Shown here in pieces: positions 44,674-53,527 of a stretch of 64,000 bases of DNA. Position numbers and translations under genes: made by a program. The notes below the pieces were generated by a model, which was not told the DNA's origin, ran no database searches, and saw only the letters and a program-made list of their open reading frames with translations. This DNA is from Pseudoxanthomonas sp. PXM03. Its GTDB lineage: Bacteria; Pseudomonadota; Gammaproteobacteria; Xanthomonadales; Xanthomonadaceae. Position 1 is the stretch's first letter; each line of letters starts with the position of its first letter. The stretch is from the NCBI RefSeq assembly GCF_014852005.1, contig NZ_JACVAU010000001.1, forward strand, positions 1-64,000, written 5' to 3'.

Positions 44674-46197
44674 ATGTACGACGTGGATGCCAGCAAGCGC
44701 CAGCACACGGTTGCAGCACGCGGCAGGCGCCCCAGGCGCCGGCTGGCGGCGTGGCTGTGCCTGTGCGGGTGGCCGATGGTACTCCTCGCTCCCCCGGGTG
44801 CATGGGCGGGAGACCCGCTGGTGGAGATCGTCGCCGATGTGGACCAGGGGCGCTTCCGCGACGCCGACGCTGCCATCACCCGAGCGCTGGCGGCGGCCCC
44901 CACCGACGCCGCCGGCCGCCAGGCGCTGCTGTTTCAGCGCGAACGCATGCGCCGGATCCGCCTGGACTTCACGCTCGACGCAGACGCCGTCCGTCGTCGG
45001 ATCCGTGCGCAGGTACCGGATCTGCGCGAGGACGAGTTCCAGCGTTGGGATCGTGCCGGCCTGATCGAGCGGCTGGATATCGATGGCGAGCCGCGCTATT
45101 TCAGCCGCTCCGTCTCGAACCTGTTCCGGCTCAGCCCGGAGGCGGCCGCGCGCCGGGCGCCACCGGTCAAGCCGTTCACCGAGGGCCCGTTCGAATCCCT
45201 GCATCCCCACCACCATGAAGTGGTGCGTGCGGCCGCAGCCTCGCGATCGAGCAGCGTGGCGCCGCGCCGCATCCGTGTAACCCAGTCGCTGACGGTGAAG
45301 CCGGGTGCGGTGCCGGCGGGAGAGAGGGTGCGGGCGTGGATCCCTTACCCGAGAGCGATCCCCGGCCAGCAAGAAGGCATTCGCCTGCTGGGCAGTCTGC
45401 CGGCGGGTGCGCAGGTCGCGCCGGAGTCCGCGCTGCAGCGGACGGCCTATCTCGAGCAGCCCGCCTTGGCCGATGCGCCGACGACGTTCTCGGTGAGCTA
45501 CGAGATGACCGTCCATGCGCGCCATTTCCCCATTGATCCGGACAAAGTGGTGCCCGCGGACATCACGCCGGCATTGGCGCCGTTCGTGGCCGAACGCGCG
45601 CCGCATGTGGTCTTCAGCGATGACCTGCGCCGCTTCAGCGCCAGCGTCGTCGGCGAGGAGACACATCCCTACCGCATCGCGCAGAAGCTGTTTGCCGCCG
45701 TGGATCGCATTCCGTGGGCAGGTGCGCGCGAGTACTCGACCATCAGCAACATCAGCGACTACGCGTTCCGCGCCGGGCATGCCGATTGCGGGCAGCAGAC
45801 CCTGTTGCTGATCACCCTGCTGCGCATGAACGGTATTCCCGCGCGCTGGCAGTCCGGCTGGGTGTACTCGGACGATGCAGTCGGCTACGACAACATGCAC
45901 GACTGGGGCTGGGTGTACCTGGCACCCTACGGCTGGGTGCCGATGGACGTGACCACGGGCCAGCTGCAGTCGGACGATCCCGCGCTGCGCTGGTTCTACC
46001 TGGGTGGGCTGGACGCCTACCGCATCGCATTCAACGACGACTATTCGCGCGAGTTCGTTCCCGCCAAGCGGCACGTGCGTTCGGAGACGGTGGACCTCCA
46101 GCGCGGCGAAGCGGAGTGGCAAGGCGGGAACCTCTACTTCGATCAATGGGATTACCGGTTCGAATGGACCGTGTTGCCGCAGGACGGGCACGACTGA
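44674..46197 (+). CDS. Transglutaminase-like exported protein
   Basis: A 507-residue protein with a signal peptide (LAAWLCLCGWPMVLLAPPGAWA). A helical N-terminal half precedes a transglutaminase-like core: Cys372 in HADCGQQTLLL, His409 in NMHDWGW and Asp425 in PMDVTTG make an intact triad. Bacterial members act as peptidases or amide-forming enzymes; here a peptide substrate is suggested by the neighbours. ATG at 44674 is preferred; an in-frame GTG at 44668 is possible. The following receptor gene starts 46 bases after. Confidence 0.84.
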   Translation: MYDVDASKRQHTVAARGRRPRRRLAAWLCLCGWPMVLLAPPGAWAGDPLVEIVADVDQGRFRDADAAITRALAAAPTDAAGRQALLFQRERMRRIRLDFTLDADAVRRRIRAQVPDLREDEFQRWDRAGLIERLDIDGEPRYFSRSVSNLFRLSPEAAARRAPPVKPFTEGPFESLHPHHHEVVRAAAASRSSSVAPRRIRVTQSLTVKPGAVPAGERVRAWIPYPRAIPGQQEGIRLLGSLPAGAQVAPESALQRTAYLEQPALADAPTTFSVSYEMTVHARHFPIDPDKVVPADITPALAPFVAERAPHVVFSDDLRRFSASVVGEETHPYRIAQKLFAAVDRIPWAGAREYSTISNISDYAFRAGHADCGQQTLLLITLLRMNGIPARWQSGWVYSDDAVGYDNMHDWGWVYLAPYGWVPMDVTTGQLQSDDPALRWFYLGGLDAYRIAFNDDYSREFVPAKRHVRSETVDLQRGEAEWQGGNLYFDQWDYRFEWTVLPQDGHD

Positions 46198-46243
46198 CCA
46201 CGACAGACAGTTCAACCAACATCTTTAGCAGGAGAGAGCGGGG

Positions 46244-49243
46244 ATGAAAGGCAAGGTATTGAAGAAGGCGGCGCTGGGCATCGCGCTGGGGGCATGCATC
46301 GCGACCATGGCGCCGTTGGCGATGGCGCAGAGCGCGACCGGCGCTGTCGCGGGACGGGCCAGTGCGGGCGACCAGATCACGATCGTCAATACCGCGACGG
46401 GTGCCAGCCGCACCGTCACGGTGGAAGGCAATGGCAGTTACCGCCTGACCCAGTTGCCGATTGGCGATTACCAGTTGCAGGTCAAGCGCGACGGCGCCAA
46501 CGTCGGCGACGCCGTCGGTGTGAATGTATCGCTCGGCGGCACGACCACGGTCAACCTGGGCGCCGATGGCGGCGTAGTCAATCTCAACGCGGTGCAGGTG
46601 GTCGGCTCGCGTGTGGTCAACCGCGTGGACGTGCGATCCACGGAGTCAGCGACCAACATCAATCGTGAAGAACTCGCCCGACTCCCCGTGGCGCAGGACG
46701 CGTCGTCTGTCGCGCTGTTGGCGCCCGGCGTGATTGGCGGCAACTCAAGCTTCGGAGGCATTTCGTTCGGTGGTTCTTCAGTGGCCGAGAATTCCGTGTT
46801 CATCAACGGCCTCAATGTCACCGACTTCTACAGGCGTCAGAGCTTCTCGACTGCACCGTTCGCCTTTTTCCAGGAATTCCAAGTAAAGACGGGTGGCTAC
46901 TCGGTAGAGTTCGGGCGTTCCACGGGCGGCGTCATCAACGCGGTCACACGTTCCGGAAGCAACGAGTTCAAAGGAGGTGTTGAAGTAACGTTCCAGCCGA
47001 GCGCATGGAAGACCAGCGCAGACGACCACTACTACACCAACGGTGCGCCGAACGTGCGGTCCAGCCACGACCGGAGCAGCTTTACGAAGGCGAATGTCTG
47101 GGCATCTGGCCCAGTGGTCGAGGACAAGCTTTTCCTCTTCGCCATGTATGAGCAACGCGACGGAAATTCCGGTTATACGAACGCCGTGGGAAGTACATGG
47201 ACGAAGAGCAAGTCCAACAACGGGTTCTGGGGCGCCAAGCTGGACTGGAACATCACGGACGACCATCTCCTCGAGTTGCTGGCCTTCTCCGATGAGGGCG
47301 ACACCGACTATGCGCAGTATGGCTACGACTTCGATACGTCCACGATCAGCGGAAGCGCGCCCAACGAGTCGACAGTGTCGAGCGGTGGCAAGAGCGGATC
47401 GGTCACCTACACGGGACGATTCGGCGAAAGCTTCGTCGCCAAGGCCATGTATGGCATCAACCGGAGCACGAGCTTCACGCTGTCGCCCGCAGATTCGCTC
47501 TGCGACTGGGTCACCTATAACGCTGCGTCCTATGGGGCGGCATACGCGGCGCTGGGACAGCCGCGCCTCGGCTGCCACCCGGGTTCCAACGTCGTCTCCC
47601 ACGAGGACGAACGCAAGGTCAAGCGTCTGGACTTCGAGTGGACCCTCGGCGACCACCTGCTGCGTTTTGGCTGGGACCACGAACTCATGACCACGGATCG
47701 GGTGAGCTATTACCCCGGAAGCGGCGCGCAATACACGGCGTATGGACGCACGAGTGCCACGCAGGTTCTTGACAACGGTACTGTGCTCCCAACCGGCGTC
47801 AATGCATTCCTGATGGCGCGCAACCGTGCCGACGGCGGTGTCTTCGATATCAAGGCCAGCGCAGGTTACATAGAGGATTCATGGAGCGTGACTCCGAATC
47901 TGTTGATCAATCTCGGTCTGCGCGTGGACAATTTCGAGAATCTCGACGCCGCGGGTGGCAGCTACATAAAGCTCGACAACCTCGTCTCGCCGCGTGTCGG
48001 ATTTTCCTGGGACATGAAGGGTGACGGTACGACCAAGCTCTTCGCGAACCTTGGACGCTATTACCTGCCGATTCCCAGCATCATCAGCTACAACTTCGCC
48101 GGAGGTTTGACCGACGAGCGTGCGTTCTACGTGCTGAATGGCTGGACGCCACAGACGAATCCGGTTACCGGCGCTCCTTATGTATCGCCGATCATCGGTG
48201 CGCAGATAGGCCCCATCGATGACAGTTTCAATCTGTCCAACGAACCCGTCGACCGCGATCTGGATGCGGTCTACCAGGACGAAGCGATCGTCGGATTCCA
48301 GTCGATGATCAACCAGGCATGGTCATGGGGCGTCAATGCAACCTATCGGCGCATGCCGAACGCCATGGATGATGTACGTATCAACGCGCTGTGCGGCGTC
48401 CGTCACGCCAATCTCTGGCCAATCGCCAATCCAGGCGAGTCGCTCACCTTGTGGGGCACGCGGGCCATGGGGTGTGCGGAAGACGGTTGGGTGACGATCG
48501 ATACCTCCAAGGAAGGTTATATAACGGCGGGCACCAACCAGATCATCGGTTACTCGAAGCCAAAGCGCACCTACAAGGCCGTCGAACTCCAGATTGACCG
48601 GGCATGGGACGACAAGTGGGCGTTCAATGCGTCCTACCTTTGGTCAAAGCTGGAAGGCAATCATGAAGGCCCGGTCAACTCCGACACCAACTATGGCGAC
48701 ACGGGCATGGTCCAGCACTGGGACCATCCAGCCAACAACGAGCGCTACGGCGACCTGTTCAACGATCACAGGCATCAGATCAAGTTGCGCGGCAGCTACA
48801 AGTTCAACGAAATGTGGTCGTTTGGCGGTACGCTGACCGCACTTTCTGGTGGCCCGATCACGGCGTTCGGTGTATCGCGGCCGGGTGAAGACAGCATTGC
48901 CAGCTATACCAGTGAGGGCAGTGGCGGTGGTACCGGCTGGCTCTGCGTGCAGAACTGCTCGCTGCCCAACAGTCAGCGCACGTATGAGTACTCGCCACGC
49001 GGCGCGTTTGGCCGCATGCCGTGGATCTACAACCTCGGCGCCAATGTCACGTGGACGCTGCCAGTCGATGGCATCGACCTCAAGGCACGGCTGTCGGTGT
49101 TCAACCTGCTCAACGAGCAGGAGGTCATCAACGTGCGCGCACGCTACGAAGGCCAGCCGGGCCAGATGCGTTCCACCTTCGGCACCGGCACGCGCTGGCA
49201 GTCCCCGCGCTACACCCAACTCGTCGTGACCTGGAACTTCTGA
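46244..49243 (+). CDS. Oar-like TonB-dependent receptor with carboxypeptidase-regulatory domain
   Basis: A 999-residue outer-membrane receptor. Signal peptide ends at PLAMAQ; a beta-sandwich domain (~30-110: NTATGASRTVTVEGNGSYRLT region) precedes the plug (VVGSRVVNRVDVRSTESATNI) and a large barrel ending in RYTQLVVTWNF. This Oar type often handles peptides or proteins. AGGAGAGAG lies before the ATG. Codon choice between about 46700 and 48990 seems less GC-biased than in its neighbours, hinting at recombination in the barrel. Confidence 0.9.
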   Translation: MKGKVLKKAALGIALGACIATMAPLAMAQSATGAVAGRASAGDQITIVNTATGASRTVTVEGNGSYRLTQLPIGDYQLQVKRDGANVGDAVGVNVSLGGTTTVNLGADGGVVNLNAVQVVGSRVVNRVDVRSTESATNINREELARLPVAQDASSVALLAPGVIGGNSSFGGISFGGSSVAENSVFINGLNVTDFYRRQSFSTAPFAFFQEFQVKTGGYSVEFGRSTGGVINAVTRSGSNEFKGGVEVTFQPSAWKTSADDHYYTNGAPNVRSSHDRSSFTKANVWASGPVVEDKLFLFAMYEQRDGNSGYTNAVGSTWTKSKSNNGFWGAKLDWNITDDHLLELLAFSDEGDTDYAQYGYDFDTSTISGSAPNESTVSSGGKSGSVTYTGRFGESFVAKAMYGINRSTSFTLSPADSLCDWVTYNAASYGAAYAALGQPRLGCHPGSNVVSHEDERKVKRLDFEWTLGDHLLRFGWDHELMTTDRVSYYPGSGAQYTAYGRTSATQVLDNGTVLPTGVNAFLMARNRADGGVFDIKASAGYIEDSWSVTPNLLINLGLRVDNFENLDAAGGSYIKLDNLVSPRVGFSWDMKGDGTTKLFANLGRYYLPIPSIISYNFAGGLTDERAFYVLNGWTPQTNPVTGAPYVSPIIGAQIGPIDDSFNLSNEPVDRDLDAVYQDEAIVGFQSMINQAWSWGVNATYRRMPNAMDDVRINALCGVRHANLWPIANPGESLTLWGTRAMGCAEDGWVTIDTSKEGYITAGTNQIIGYSKPKRTYKAVELQIDRAWDDKWAFNASYLWSKLEGNHEGPVNSDTNYGDTGMVQHWDHPANNERYGDLFNDHRHQIKLRGSYKFNEMWSFGGTLTALSGGPITAFGVSRPGEDSIASYTSEGSGGGTGWLCVQNCSLPNSQRTYEYSPRGAFGRMPWIYNLGANVTWTLPVDGIDLKARLSVFNLLNEQEVINVRARYEGQPGQMRSTFGTGTRWQSPRYTQLVVTWNF

Positions 49244-49281
49244 TCGCGCAGCGCATGCGATCGAAGCGGTTTTTCTCCGGT

Positions 49282-49312
49282 GGCCTGCTGTTCGCGGCAG
49301 GCCTTTCTTTTT
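49282..49312 (+). terminator. Rho-independent terminator after the Oar-like receptor gene
   Basis: GGCCTGC-TGTTCGCG-GCAGGCC followed by TTTCTTTTT, 39 bases after the receptor stop. It separates the transglutaminase-receptor unit from the amidase gene. Confidence 0.85.
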
Positions 49313-49380
49313 CTGCCGTCTGCGCCAGTCGGCATCGTCCGTGCTATTTCTTGGCACGGCTGCCCAACGAGGGTTTCATC

Positions 49381-50157
49381 ATGACCACGTCCGTCCCGTT
49401 CGCTTGCCGCGCTGCGCTGATTGCTGCGCTGGCCTTGTTCCTCGGCGGCTGCGCCCATTCCGGCCCGCGCAACCCGCTCGCCAGCTGGGTACCCTCGAAG
49501 AACTTCGATGAGCGGCGCCCGGTCGTCATCGTGCTGCACTACACCGAACAGGACTCGGTCGAGCAGTCGCTGGACACGCTGCGCACCCGCAACAGCGGCG
49601 GTCGCGTCAGTGCCCACTATCTGGTCGGCAGGGACGGCAAGGTCTACCAGTTGGTGAAGGATTCACAGCGCGCGTGGCATGCGGGCGCCGGCCGCTGGGG
49701 CGGCATCACCGACGTCAACAATGCCTCGATCGGCATCGAGATCGACAATGATGGCAAGACGGCGTATCCCGATGCCCAGATCGAGAGCCTGATCGTACTG
49801 CTGCGCGACCTGTCCGAACGCCTGCGTATTCCCCCTGCCCAGGTGATCGGCCATTCCGATCTCGCACCGTCGCGCAAGATCGATCCGGGCCCGCTGTTCC
49901 CGTGGAAGCGCCTCCACGATGCCGGCTTCGGCATCTGGCCCGCCGAAGGAGCAGGCGACCCCCCTGCGGGATTCGACCCCTGGCTTGCACTGCAGGCGGT
50001 CGGCTACTCCGTCGAGGATCGTGGCTCCACCGTGCGTGCGTTCCATCACCGCTTCCGTGGCATGGAAGGAACCGAACTGGATGCGGAGGACCTCCGCATC
50101 CTGCATGCGCTGACCCGCGTGGCGCCAGCACAGGACGCGGGCGCTCCGTCGCCTTGA
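49381..50157 (+). CDS. N-acetylmuramoyl-L-alanine amidase lipoprotein (AmiD-like)
   Basis: A 258-residue Amidase_2 enzyme with a lipobox (ALFLGGCAHS). Zinc ligands: His in VIVLHYTEQ, His in RAWHAGAG and the third in GHSDLAPSRKIDPG, with the catalytic Glu/Lys region present. It cuts the MurNAc-L-Ala bond and releases stem peptides, and is probably anchored in the outer membrane facing the periplasm. ATG at 49381 has GAGGG upstream; the longer frame would translate the terminator. Confidence 0.92.
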   Translation: MTTSVPFACRAALIAALALFLGGCAHSGPRNPLASWVPSKNFDERRPVVIVLHYTEQDSVEQSLDTLRTRNSGGRVSAHYLVGRDGKVYQLVKDSQRAWHAGAGRWGGITDVNNASIGIEIDNDGKTAYPDAQIESLIVLLRDLSERLRIPPAQVIGHSDLAPSRKIDPGPLFPWKRLHDAGFGIWPAEGAGDPPAGFDPWLALQAVGYSVEDRGSTVRAFHHRFRGMEGTELDAEDLRILHALTRVAPAQDAGAPSP

Positions 50158-50528
50158 TCAGGAATATTCAAGTCAGTTTTTTCGTGCAACAAGAATAAAT
50201 TATTGACTCACTCCGGGTGGCGTGCTACACGGATGTACAAGGGTTTTTGTGAGGGATGGCGGCATCGTCCATCCATGGGTGCCGGCGGGGTGCCGGCGCA
50301 CGTCATAGCAATCAAAACAACGTACCAACGTACTGCGGTGCGCATCCGGGACGGGTGCGCCGGAAGGCGCCAGTGGGGATTCGTGCGCTCCGGGGAGATG
50401 GCAGGCAACGCGTCCGTCGCGGAAGCCATGCGAGGACCATCGAGCTCCCCTGGAACAACGCGTCGGCGCATCGCAGCGACAGTGTAGTGGCCGCGTATTG
50501 CAGCGTTCTTTCATCCAGGAGATTCCGC
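50158..50528 (+). promoter_or_regulatory. Promoter and long leader of the second TonB receptor gene
   Basis: This 371-base gap begins with GGAATATTC and then the box CAAGAATAAATTATTGAC (50190-50207), whose TTGACT serves as -35 with CTACAC (50225-50230) as -10 at 16 bases. After it comes a leader of about 300 bases up to the ATG at 50529, with a GC-rich stem near 50280-50303 and no convincing small gene. The length leaves room for post-transcriptional control; a second, unrecognised promoter is also possible. Confidence 0.62.
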
Positions 50529-53414
50529 ATGCCCGTTCGATCCCATCCGCTCAAGCCGAGCCATCTCGCCGCCGCCATCGTGCTGGGACTCGCCATCCCC
50601 GCAGTCGGCCTCGCGCAGGATGCAGCGCCTGCCCAGGAAGGCGGTGCGCGCACGCTGGATACCGTCACCGTCACCGGTTCGCGCATCAAGCGCACCGACG
50701 TGGAAGCCGCACTGCCCGTCACCATCATCCAGAAGGCGGAGATCGAGGCGCAGGGCATCACCTCGGCAGAGCAACTGCTGCAGTTCCTCAACATCGCCAG
50801 CAACGGTTCCGACAGTCTTGCTTCCAACGCGGGCATCGCTCCGGCGGATCTGCGCGGCAACAATGGCGTGTCCGGTGCCAACCTGCGCGGCCAGGGCGCG
50901 GATGCCACGCTGGTGCTGCTCAATGGCCGCCGCGTCGCCACCCACGGCCTGCGTGGCCAGGCGGTGGACCTGAATTCGATTCCGTTCGCGGCGATCGACC
51001 GGGTCGAAGTGCTGCGCGACGGTGCGTCCGCCGTCTACGGCACCGATGCGATCGGCGGCGTCATCAACTTCATCACCCGCAGCGACTATCAGGGCATCAC
51101 GGTCAATGCCGGGTTCGACATGACCCAGGAAGGTGGCGGCAACATCTTCACCTACAGCGTCCTGGGAGGCATGGGCGACATCGACAACGATGGCTGGAAC
51201 GTCTGGGGCACGATGAACTATCGCGAGAACGAGATCCTGCTGGGCAGTGATCGCGATTTCTCCAACACCTTCCAGCTCAACCGCGGCCTGTCGCCCGACA
51301 CGCGCGGCACGCCGTTCGCCACCGTGTCCAACCTGGCCGGCGGCATGATCACGGGCACCCTGGCCGATCCGGCTGGCGGCGGCGGACAGGCCCTGATCAA
51401 CATCCTCAACCTGCCGGGCGCAGCGGGCTGCGAAGCCGGCGGCGACATGATGGGGCCCTATGCCTACCAGCTGTGGGGCGTGGCGAACTCCAGGTACGCC
51501 TGTGCGTGGGACTACCCGGCCGCGCAGGTGATGCAACAGCCACAGGAGAGCCTCCAGGCCCTGGGCCGTGCCACGTTCAAGATCAGTGACAACCACCGCT
51601 TCTACGCCGAAGCGATGGCCTCGCGTTCGGAGTCCAACCGCCAGTTCGAAGCGCAGCAGATCACCTCCAGCACCTCGACCGCGGCCTCGGCGCTCGGGCC
51701 GAGCACGTGGTATCCGCTGAACGCGAATACCACGGCGACCTACAACATGATCTACAACGCGCTGGTCGGCTATTTCGGTCCCGCCAACCTCGTCTACGGC
51801 CGTCCGATCCCTTATCGGTGGCGCTGCGAGATCTGCGGACCGCGCCAGATCGAGACCACCACCAAGGCGTACCGTTTCCTGGTGGGCTTCGACGGCACCC
51901 TGGGCAGCTGGGACTACGATATCGGCCTGTCGCGCGCCTCCAGCGAGGCCGAGTCGGTGCTGGGCACCGGCTATTACTTCACCCCGGCGTTCAAGGCGGT
52001 GCTGGGCAGTGGCCTGCTCAATCCCTTCCTGATGCCCGGCCAGCAGCACGATCCGGCGGGCGTTGCAGCGTTGCAGGCCGCGTCGGCGGCGGGCGTCCGC
52101 CTGTACGGCGGCGAGTCCACGGTCACGACGCTGGATGCGGCGTTCTCCGGTGGACTGGGGTTCAACCTCTGGGGCGGTGAGGTGATGGCAGCGGTCGGCG
52201 TGGACCTGCGTCGCGAGGAGTTCGAGTTCGGCTCGACCGCGGACGGCATTGTTCTGGACAACAGCTACATCTTCGGTGCGCCGTTCGATGCGACCAACAA
52301 CCTGCCCAAGGTGCAGCGCGATGTGAAGGCGGTCTATGCGGAAGCCTTCCTGCCGGTACTGGACAGCCTGGAAGTGAGCGTGGCCGTGCGCCGCGACGAT
52401 TACGACGGCTTCGGCAGCACGGTCAATCCGAAGTTCTCGTTCAAGTGGCAGCCGATCGATTCGCTGGCATTCCGTGGCGCCATCAGCGAAGGCTTCAAGG
52501 TGCCCGAGTTCACCAAGCTGTTCAGCGGTGTCACCGAAAGCCCGTACACCGGCTTCGACCTGGCCGACCCGGCTACCTGTCCCGGCGGTGCGGCGAATCC
52601 CGCGGTGCCGGGCTGCGAAGCCATCCAGCCCGCCATCTTCACGGGCGGCAAGGCCGACCTGCAGCCGGAAACGTCCGACCAGAAGAGCTTCGGCGTGGTG
52701 TTCGCGCCCAATGATCGCTTCAACATCAGCCTGGACTGGTGGGAGATCGAGCGCACCAACACCATCCGCACGCCCAACCAGGCGACCCTGATCGCCAACT
52801 ACGATCTCTTCGTCGACAACTGGATCCGCGACGCCAGCGGCGAAGTGGTGGCGATCGACCGCCGCTTCATCAACTCGGGCGGCACGCTGATCAGCGGCGT
52901 GGAAGTGGACGCCAACCTGACCGGCGAACTGGCCGGCGGCACGTGGCGCGTCAACCTCAACGGCAGCTACATCGACAGTTTCCAGGAGAAGGCGCTGGAG
53001 AACTCGCCCTATGGCGACAATCTGGTGGGCAAGTACGTCCGCTACTACAGTCTGCCGTTGAAATGGAAGCATACGCTGGGCGTCAGTTGGGCAAAGGGCG
53101 ACTGGTCGCACACGCTGACCCAGATCTACCGCGACGGGTACAAGGATGAGTTGCCGGTCAGCGTGAGGAACGGCAGCTACATTCCGGAAGACTGGAACCC
53201 GGACGTGGACGACTACATCACGTACAACTACAGCGTGGGCTGGACGGGTCTGGACAATGCCAAGTTCACCTTCGTCGTACGCAACCTGCTCAACGAAGAT
53301 CCTCCGTTCACCGCGCACCAGAACGACTTCGCTTCCGGCGCCGCGTGGGAGCCGCGTGTCGCCGATCCGCGCGGTCGTTCGTTCGCATTGATGGTCGAGT
53401 ACAAGTTCGACTGA
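50529..53414 (+). CDS. TonB-dependent receptor
   Basis: A 961-residue outer-membrane receptor. Signal peptide to GLAQD; a TonB box-like TLDTVTVTGSRIKRTD; plug with ADATLVLLNGRRV and VEVLRDGASAVYGTDAIGGVINF; large barrel ending in FALMVEYKFD. It belongs to the long Xanthomonas receptor type without STN or carboxypeptidase domain. AGGAGA lies 7 bases before the ATG. It shares the promoter box with the transglutaminase operon, so it may import murein peptides. Confidence 0.92.
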   Translation: MPVRSHPLKPSHLAAAIVLGLAIPAVGLAQDAAPAQEGGARTLDTVTVTGSRIKRTDVEAALPVTIIQKAEIEAQGITSAEQLLQFLNIASNGSDSLASNAGIAPADLRGNNGVSGANLRGQGADATLVLLNGRRVATHGLRGQAVDLNSIPFAAIDRVEVLRDGASAVYGTDAIGGVINFITRSDYQGITVNAGFDMTQEGGGNIFTYSVLGGMGDIDNDGWNVWGTMNYRENEILLGSDRDFSNTFQLNRGLSPDTRGTPFATVSNLAGGMITGTLADPAGGGGQALINILNLPGAAGCEAGGDMMGPYAYQLWGVANSRYACAWDYPAAQVMQQPQESLQALGRATFKISDNHRFYAEAMASRSESNRQFEAQQITSSTSTAASALGPSTWYPLNANTTATYNMIYNALVGYFGPANLVYGRPIPYRWRCEICGPRQIETTTKAYRFLVGFDGTLGSWDYDIGLSRASSEAESVLGTGYYFTPAFKAVLGSGLLNPFLMPGQQHDPAGVAALQAASAAGVRLYGGESTVTTLDAAFSGGLGFNLWGGEVMAAVGVDLRREEFEFGSTADGIVLDNSYIFGAPFDATNNLPKVQRDVKAVYAEAFLPVLDSLEVSVAVRRDDYDGFGSTVNPKFSFKWQPIDSLAFRGAISEGFKVPEFTKLFSGVTESPYTGFDLADPATCPGGAANPAVPGCEAIQPAIFTGGKADLQPETSDQKSFGVVFAPNDRFNISLDWWEIERTNTIRTPNQATLIANYDLFVDNWIRDASGEVVAIDRRFINSGGTLISGVEVDANLTGELAGGTWRVNLNGSYIDSFQEKALENSPYGDNLVGKYVRYYSLPLKWKHTLGVSWAKGDWSHTLTQIYRDGYKDELPVSVRNGSYIPEDWNPDVDDYITYNYSVGWTGLDNAKFTFVVRNLLNEDPPFTAHQNDFASGAAWEPRVADPRGRSFALMVEYKFD

Positions 53415-53445
53415 CCTGATCCGCCATCGGACCGCCTGAAGGTTC

Positions 53446-53475
53446 GGGCCGTCGCCGGCTTTCCGGTGGCGGCCC
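53446..53475 (+). terminator. Stem-loop after the second receptor gene
   Basis: GGGCCGTCGCCGG-CTTT-CCGGTGGCGGCCC pairs at 11 of 13 positions, 31 bases after the stop. No T-run, so it may only attenuate transcription into the serine hydrolase gene. Confidence 0.45.
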
Positions 53476-53527
53476 GCCTGCATGCGGGATGCCTCGCCTG
53501 CGATTCCGCGGAGCCCTGAGCCACGCC

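Noticed and set aside
49353-49370. TTGGCACGGCTGC as a sigma-54 promoter for the amidase gene
   Set aside because: The -24 half is present but the spacing to the GC of the -12 element is too short.
49255-49380. Earlier start for the AmiD-like amidase
   Set aside because: It is in frame, but it would translate the terminator at 49282-49312, and the internal ATG at 49381 gives a proper lipoprotein signal with a ribosome site.
50511-53483. 990-codon antisense frame opposite the second TonB receptor
   Set aside because: The plus-strand receptor has signal peptide, plug and barrel motifs and a ribosome site; the antisense frame has no recognisable domain and arises from GC-rich third positions.
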